A stretch of DNA of 16,948 nucleotides, from the NCBI GenBank assembly GCA_004295885.1, contig SEDG01000047.1, forward strand, positions 1-16,948, read 5' to 3'. The position numbers and the translations under genes were made by a program. The DNA comes from Pedobacter sp. (GTDB lineage: Bacteria > Bacteroidota > Bacteroidia > Sphingobacteriales > Sphingobacteriaceae). Below the pieces are notes generated by a model. The model was not told the DNA's origin and made no database searches. It saw only the letters and a list, made by a program, of their open reading frames with translations. Shown here piece after piece: positions 13,301 through 16,948 of this stretch; the stretch's first letter is position 1, and each line of letters starts with the position of its first letter.

Positions 13301-13359
13301 TGTAATTGCCATGAAATACTGACACTGTTTTTCAAATCCTTTCCATATAGGCAATTACA
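13301..13359. repeat. Perfect 10-bp inverted repeat TGTAATTGCC / GGCAATTACA
   Basis: The arms at 13301-13310 and 13350-13359 enclose 39 nt, and the right arm ends 50 nt before the pheA leader promoter. It could be a regulator site with two half-sites, a hairpin, or the ends of a small degenerate element. Confidence 0.5.
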
Positions 13360-13408
13360 ATATTTTCCAGGAAAATTTAATTTCGTTTAAATTATTTTAA
13401 AATAGTTC

Positions 13409-13439
13409 TTGACAAATTAAATTCTGATTACTACATTTG
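13409..13439 (+). promoter_or_regulatory. Promoter of the pheA leader/operon
   Basis: TTG (13409-13411) and TACATTTG (13432-13439) are separated by 20 nt, a full match to the Bacteroidota promoter. Transcription would start near 13446, about ten nt before the leader-peptide ATG. Confidence 0.7.
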
Positions 13440-13455
13440 GCAACAAGAAAGAAAA

Positions 13456-13518
13456 ATGCAATTAACAAACACATATTACTTTGGTTACTTCTACTATTTT
13501 AGTAAGAGCCGGGGCTAG
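13456..13518 (+). CDS. Tyr/Phe-rich leader peptide of the pheA attenuator
   Basis: A 20-codon frame reads MQLTNTYYFGYFYYFSKSRG and ends with TAG. Eight of the nine residues 7-15 are aromatic: five Tyr (7, 8, 11, 13, 14) and three Phe (9, 12, 15). Such a cluster next to a phenylalanine biosynthetic gene is the hallmark of a ribosome-mediated attenuator leader. The ATG follows AAGAAAGAAAA, about ten nt after the predicted transcription start. The last codons (AGC CGG GGC) and the stop overlap the 5' strand of the antiterminator, so a ribosome finishing the peptide would cover it. The peptide itself is expected to have no function beyond timing the ribosome. Confidence 0.85.
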   Translation: MQLTNTYYFGYFYYFSKSRG

Positions 13519-13590
13519 TATGCAAAAAGATAGATAAAAATATTAAAATGTATATAAAAGTCCCGGCCTAAAGCCGGGACTTTTTTTTTT
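13508..13590 (+). promoter_or_regulatory. Aromatic amino-acid transcription attenuator of the pheA operon
   Basis: Two exclusive pairings share one strand. The terminator is GTCCCGGC (13560-13567) with GCCGGGAC (13573-13580). The antiterminator is GCCGGGGCT (13508-13516, end of the leader peptide frame) with AGTCCCGGC (13559-13567), nine pairs with one G-U. With plentiful charged tRNA-Tyr and tRNA-Phe the ribosome reaches the stop at 13518, hides 13508-13516 and lets the terminator form. If it stalls at the early Tyr/Phe codons (from 13474), the antiterminator forms and pheA is transcribed. The pairings are read directly; the mechanism is inferred from classical phe/trp attenuators. Confidence 0.82.
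13557..13590 (+). terminator. Intrinsic terminator in the pheA leader
   Basis: An eight-bp GC-rich stem, extended by AAA/TTT, with a CTAAA loop is followed by ten T residues (13581-13590). It ends 16 nt before the pheA start codon, so termination here would prevent pheA expression. Confidence 0.93.
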
Positions 13591-13606
13591 AACGCCAAAC
13601 GCAATA

Positions 13607-14440
13607 ATGAAGACAAAAACAAGAGTAGCTATTCAAGGTATCAAAGCATCATTTCACGAAGAAGCCGCATTTAAGTTTTTCGGTAGAGATATCGAAACTA
13701 TAGAGTGCAATTCATTTAAACAGACCTGCGAGGTCTTAGAAAATGGAAATGCTGATTATGTGATCATGGCCATTGAAAACTCCATTGCGGGTAGCCTTTT
13801 ACCTAACTACACTTTAATTAGAGAATATAATTTTGCAGTAAGCGGTGAGGTTTATCTTCCTATTCAATTACATTTAATGGCTTTACCGGGTGTTAAATTT
13901 AAAGACATCAAATTTGCTACTTCTCACCCTATCGCGATTAGGCAATGTGTTGATTTTTTTGATGATTATCCTAACATCCAAGTAATTGAAAGCAGCGATA
14001 CCGCAGCTTGTGCCAAAAAAATTAGAGATGAGCAATTAACCGATACGGTTGCCATTGCCAATACTTTAGCAGCAGAATTATACGGACTAAACATCATTGA
14101 ACGTAGAATAGAATCTAACAAAAAAAACTACACTCGTTTTTTAATTCTTCAAAAAGAAAAAATTGAGGACAACAAAAATATCAATAAGGCTTCTATCTGT
14201 TTCCAAGTAGGCAACTACGTTGGTGCATTAGCAAAAGTTTTAAATATTTTCGCAGAGCTGAATGTGAATTTAACCAAAATCCAATCTATGCCAGTTTTGG
14301 GAAAAAGAAACGACTATTATTTCTACATAGATATGGAATGGCAAAATATGGAAAACTACGATACTGCCATCCGTAAAGCCCTAAAATACACAGTAAACTT
14401 CAACATCATGGGCGAATACGAGAAAAACGATAACGTTTAA
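13607..14440 (+). CDS. pheA: Prephenate dehydratase with ACT regulatory domain
   Basis: A 277-residue cytoplasmic enzyme that converts prephenate to phenylpyruvate, the committed step to phenylalanine. The catalytic domain (1-183) has ENSIAGS (57-63), TSHPIAIRQC (105-114) and NYTRF (174-178), whose T176 is the catalytic threonine. The ACT domain (about 193-272) has GALAKVLNIFAELNVNLTKI and is where phenylalanine binds in homologues. The usual ESRP motif is QSMP here (226-229); I recall this as common in Bacteroidota, but it may change feedback sensitivity. No chorismate mutase domain is attached; that activity is in the next gene. The gene follows the attenuator by 16 nt and should be controlled by it. 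Confidence 0.96.
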   Translation: MKTKTRVAIQGIKASFHEEAAFKFFGRDIETIECNSFKQTCEVLENGNADYVIMAIENSIAGSLLPNYTLIREYNFAVSGEVYLPIQLHLMALPGVKFKDIKFATSHPIAIRQCVDFFDDYPNIQVIESSDTAACAKKIRDEQLTDTVAIANTLAAELYGLNIIERRIESNKKNYTRFLILQKEKIEDNKNINKASICFQVGNYVGALAKVLNIFAELNVNLTKIQSMPVLGKRNDYYFYIDMEWQNMENYDTAIRKALKYTVNFNIMGEYEKNDNV

Positions 14441-14448
14441 GAGAATAA

Positions 14449-14474
14449 GGAGTAAGGAACAAAGAGCAAAGACC
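14449..14474 (-). repeat. Heptanucleotide repeat remnant related to CTTTGTT
   Basis: GGAGTAAGGAACAAAGAGCAAAGACC is read here in two parts, GGAGTAAGGAAC and AAAGAGCAAAGACC. On the minus strand these are about three degenerate 7-nt units of the array at 9400-9469. It lies in the 155-nt gap between pheA and the next gene, which also has an AATCTCTTTAATCTGTG stretch related to 8062-8082. No coding sequence is seen in the gap. Confidence 0.5.
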
Positions 14475-14545
14475 AAATTGCAGAAGTGAGCAAACCAATC
14501 GTTGAAATCTCTTTAATCTGTGAAATCATACGCAAACGTATACCT

Positions 14546-14560
14546 ATCTAACTACTAAAT
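14546..14560 (+). repeat. Shared 15-nt upstream sequence ATCTAACTACTAAAT, copy 1
   Basis: This exact sequence lies 35 nt before the DAHP synthase/chorismate mutase start. It recurs before aroA and at the right edge of the window. Confidence 0.7.
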
Positions 14561-14595
14561 TTTAACTACTATATACTTATTAAAATCCCAAAAAA

Positions 14596-15732
14596 ATGAA
14601 ATTACAATTAAACATCCAGCCTTTAGACAGTTGGATTAACATCAAAAACGAGCCTTTATTAATCTCTGGACCTTGTAGTGCAGAAACCGAAGACCAATTA
14701 TTATCAACTGCGCATTTGTTAAAAGCAACTGGAAAAGTTAGCGTTTTAAGAGCTGGTATCTGGAAACCTCGTACTCGTCCAGGAGAGTTTGAAGGTATTG
14801 GAAGCATCGGCTTACAATGGTTAAAACGTGCTAAAGAAGAAACTGGCTTACCAACAGCAGTTGAAGTTGCAAATGCAAAACACGTAGAAGAAGCGTTGGC
14901 TGCAGGTGTAGATATCCTTTGGATTGGCGCTCGTTCTACTGTAAATCCATTTACAGTTCAAGAAATTGCTGATGCTTTACAAGGCGTTGATATTCCTGTA
15001 TTGGTAAAAAACCCTGTAAACCCTGATTTACAATTATGGATCGGTGCTTTAGAACGCATCAACAAAGCTGGTATCACAAAACTAGGAGCTATTCATAGAG
15101 GTTTTTCTTCATTCGAGAAAAGTGCCTTCCGTAACGAACCAATGTGGGAATTAGCTATCCAATTAAAAACTTTATGTCCTGAATTGCCAATCATTAACGA
15201 TCCAAGTCACATTTGTGGTAACCGTGAGTTAATTCCTTATATCTCTCAAAAAGCGTTGGATTTAGACATGCAAGGTTTAATGATTGAATCTCACTTAGAC
15301 CCTTCAGTTGCTTGGACTGATGCTAAACAACAAGTTACTCCAGCAGCATTGGCAGAAATGGTAAGCAAGTTTACTTTACGTCAGCCAGAATCTAAAAATG
15401 AAGAGTTTACAGATAAGCTAGCTGATTTAAGAAAAGAGATTGATAAAATCGATGACTTGGTATTGCAAAAATTAGCTGAACGCATGAGCATCACTCAAAA
15501 AATTGGTGAGTTTAAAAGAGATAATCAAGTAACCATTTTACAGGTTAACCGTTGGGATGAAATCATGCAGAAACGTACTTCGTTTGCGAAGGCTTTAAAA
15601 TTAGATGTAAACTTTACTGAGAAATTTTTAGAGTTAGTTCACGGAGAATCTATCCGCAGACAAACGGAAATTATGAATGCTGGTAAAGCTGAAGCAGGAA
15701 TTGCAGCAGAAGCGCATATAGAAACGAAATAG
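14596..15732 (+). CDS. Bifunctional DAHP synthase / chorismate mutase (AroQ type)
   Basis: A 378-residue fusion of two steps in aromatic synthesis. The N-terminal KDSA-like type I-beta DAHP synthase (about 1-255) condenses phosphoenolpyruvate with erythrose 4-phosphate; its motifs are SGPCSAET (24-31), LRAGIWKPRTRPGEFEG (51-67), WIGARS, VLVKNP, IHRGFSS and NDPSHICGNR (D202, H205). The C-terminal all-helical chorismate mutase (about 268-360) has DKLADLRKEIDKIDDLVLQK (R279), AERMSITQKIGEFK and HGESIRRQ, and makes prephenate, the PheA substrate. The fusion is typical of Bacteroidota. The domains are complete. It is 155 nt downstream of pheA without a clear promoter, so it may be read through from the attenuated transcript. 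The aminotransferase and tyrA genes that I recall between these two in relatives are absent. Confidence 0.95.
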   Translation: MKLQLNIQPLDSWINIKNEPLLISGPCSAETEDQLLSTAHLLKATGKVSVLRAGIWKPRTRPGEFEGIGSIGLQWLKRAKEETGLPTAVEVANAKHVEEALAAGVDILWIGARSTVNPFTVQEIADALQGVDIPVLVKNPVNPDLQLWIGALERINKAGITKLGAIHRGFSSFEKSAFRNEPMWELAIQLKTLCPELPIINDPSHICGNRELIPYISQKALDLDMQGLMIESHLDPSVAWTDAKQQVTPAALAEMVSKFTLRQPESKNEEFTDKLADLRKEIDKIDDLVLQKLAERMSITQKIGEFKRDNQVTILQVNRWDEIMQKRTSFAKALKLDVNFTEKFLELVHGESIRRQTEIMNAGKAEAGIAAEAHIETK

Positions 15733-15800
15733 TAAATGGTTAATTGTTTGAATTGGTTAAGCGTTTAACTGCTAAACCGTAAGCTTTGATTCGACAAAAC

Positions 15801-15824
15801 ATCTAACTACTAAATACTAATAAC
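15801..15824 (+). repeat. Shared upstream sequence, copy 2 (before aroA)
   Basis: ATCTAACTACTAAAT (15801-15815) continues ACTAATAAC. It matches copy 3 at 23 of 24 positions. It ends 16 nt before the aroA ATG and runs into a degenerate CTAAATA/CTAATAA heptamer pattern. Confidence 0.7.
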
Positions 15825-15840
15825 TAATATACTAAAAATA

Positions 15841-16839
15841 ATGTCTAAAAACGTATTGCTTTCTTTTACAGGAAACAAACAGATTGATACAGAAATAAAA
15901 CTAACAGGTTCTAAAAGCGAATGTAATAGAGCTTTAGTTATTAGTGCACTAAGCAAAGGCTGGGTAAGTGTAGAAAACCTATCAGTAGCAGCAGATACTG
16001 TGACTTTGAACAAAGTACTGAATGAGTTGGGAGAAAAAAATTTGGAGTTTGGAAATATCTCAAATCTCAAATCTCAAATCTCAAATCTTGTAGACATCGG
16101 TCCAGCAGGTACTGCAATGCGTTTTTTAACTGCTTTTTTAGCCATACAAGATGGTAAATTCTTTTTGACAGGAACTGAAAGAATGAAGCAAAGACCTATT
16201 GGGATTTTGGTTGAAGCTTTAAAAAGTATTGGAGGGAATATATCTTACGAAGAAAATGAAGGATTCCCTCCTTTACAAATTCTTGGCCCTTTTAAACAAA
16301 CATCAAAAAATGTTTTCTTACCAGGATTAAACGGTTATAGCCTACAAGGTGATAGTAAAATCACTGAGATTATGGCAAACTTCGGCATCACCTCTCAATT
16401 TAAAAATGGCGGCGTGTATCTCAAAAAAGAGCCTAAACAAATAGAGCGTAAGATATTCGACTTAAAAGAATGTCCAGATTTAGCGCAAACCATTGTGGTT
16501 ATTTGTGCAGCTTTAGGTCACGATGCTACCTTTACGGGCTTAGAAACCTTAAAAATTAAAGAGACTAATCGCGTTTTAGCGTTACAAACTGAATTGGCTA
16601 AAATTGGCGTTAAGTTCATTGAAAAAAACTTAAGCTATAAATTAGATTGCGCTGGCTTACATTTTCCAGAAAAAATAAAAATCAGCACGTACGAAGACCA
16701 TAGAATGGCTATGGCTTTTGCGCCGCTAGCCTTAAAAATCAAGGAAGTAGAAATTGAAGAAAAACAAGTGGTAGAAAAATCTTATCCTTACTTTTGGGAT
16801 GATTTGGAGAAGGCGGGGCTTTCAGTAGTTAGTACTTAG
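15841..16839 (+). CDS. aroA: EPSP synthase (AroA) with a large internal in-frame deletion, probably inactive
   Basis: EPSP synthase joins shikimate 3-phosphate and phosphoenolpyruvate, the sixth shikimate step. The ends of the enzyme are clear: TGSKSECNRAL (K25, S26, R30), GPAGTAMRFLTA, RMKQRPIG, GFPPLQI, then SLQGDS (167-172), CPDLAQT (D213, the catalytic Asp position), KETNR (K240-R244), YEDHRMAMAF (H287, R288) and SYPYFW. The frame is only 332 residues, against about 410 in relatives. About 95 residues normally found between GFPPL and SLQGD are missing, including the SSQ substrate-binding segment, the KPYI segment and the ESDWSAASYW region. The join is at about 16300-16330 (NVFLPGLNGYSLQGD). 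A heptanucleotide repeat also adds about 14 residues near 72-81. The reading frame is intact, so a protein may be made, but it should not catalyse. Confidence 0.88.
   Translation: MSKNVLLSFTGNKQIDTEIKLTGSKSECNRALVISALSKGWVSVENLSVAADTVTLNKVLNELGEKNLEFGNISNLKSQISNLVDIGPAGTAMRFLTAFLAIQDGKFFLTGTERMKQRPIGILVEALKSIGGNISYEENEGFPPLQILGPFKQTSKNVFLPGLNGYSLQGDSKITEIMANFGITSQFKNGGVYLKKEPKQIERKIFDLKECPDLAQTIVVICAALGHDATFTGLETLKIKETNRVLALQTELAKIGVKFIEKNLSYKLDCAGLHFPEKIKISTYEDHRMAMAFAPLALKIKEVEIEEKQVVEKSYPYFWDDLEKAGLSVVST
16057..16088 (+). repeat. Heptanucleotide tandem repeat ATCTCAA x4 inside aroA
   Basis: Four perfect copies of ATCTCAA (16057-16084) are followed by a partial ATCT. They encode the low-complexity segment SNLKSQISNL, which other AroA proteins lack. 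Because seven is not a multiple of three, gain or loss of one unit would shift the aroA frame. Confidence 0.9.
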
Positions 16840-16924
16840 TATAAAGTATTTAGACTGGATGCAAAAACTACAAGAAGAGAATCTGTAAAATTTAAATTTT
16901 GCAATTTAATAACAAGTAAAATCA

Positions 16925-16948
16925 ATCTAACTACTAAATACTAATTAC
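16925..16948 (+). repeat. Shared upstream sequence, copy 3 (window edge)
   Basis: ATCTAACTACTAAAT (16925-16939) continues ACTAATTAC to the window end. By analogy with copies 1 and 2, a further gene of the same strand probably starts just past the edge. The 85 nt after aroA hold no gene, only an AAAATTTAAATTTT palindrome (16887-16900). Confidence 0.65.

Larger units (their letters stand above)
12911..13408 (+). other. Repeat-rich gap before the phe leader, no convincing gene
   Basis: Between the hydroxylase gene and the pheA promoter there is no supported coding region. It holds at least four repeat structures, listed separately (12922-12955, 13029-13057, 13140-13206, 13301-13359). A 62-codon frame at 12951-13139 is a translation of repeats. 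Confidence 0.6.

Overview
The window looks like chromosome from a Bacteroidota bacterium of the Sphingobacteriaceae (Pedobacter-like). The support is AT-rich DNA, weak use of Shine-Dalgarno sites, several matches to the phylum-specific promoter (TTG or TTTG, about 20 nt, TAnnTTTG), a fused DAHP synthase/chorismate mutase, CarboxypepD_reg-like secreted proteins, and many short intergenic repeats of kinds common in this phylum. The genus is an inference.

Layout. Positions 1-1740 are accessory: a possible gene tail at the left edge, a complete IS110-family (DEDD) transposase with long non-coding flanks, a small direct repeat, then a tRNA with a CAT anticodon on the minus strand. Positions 1807-5392 alternate in strand: a HAD phosphatase (+), a secreted CarboxypepD_reg-like protein (-), a DUF962/Mpo1-like membrane protein (+) and a paralogue of the secreted protein (-). 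Two convergent pairs meet with 0-1 nt between stop codons. Then come katG (+) behind a good Bacteroidota promoter, a 717-nt repeat-rich gap, a Rnk/GreA-C-terminal-like protein, a 40-residue membrane peptide and proline dehydrogenase (-).

Divergent from proline dehydrogenase is a tight operon: an S4-domain RNA-binding protein, 3-dehydroquinate synthase (aroB, broken) and a fatty acid hydroxylase/sterol desaturase-family protein. After a repeat-rich gap comes an aromatic amino-acid block: promoter, a 20-residue leader peptide with 5 Tyr and 3 Phe, a terminator with an alternative antiterminator pairing, pheA, the DAHP synthase/chorismate mutase fusion, and aroA. The same 15-nt sequence lies upstream of aroGQ, upstream of aroA and at the right edge.

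The two most notable observations are (1) a complete, readable Tyr/Phe transcription attenuator in front of pheA, and (2) damage to two shikimate-pathway genes. aroB appears to have lost about 55 bp out of frame. aroA lacks about 95 residues in frame, including the SSQ substrate-binding segment, and also carries an inserted heptanucleotide repeat. If real, the strain should depend on other gene copies or on supplied aromatics. If not, these are assembly errors that reads would expose.
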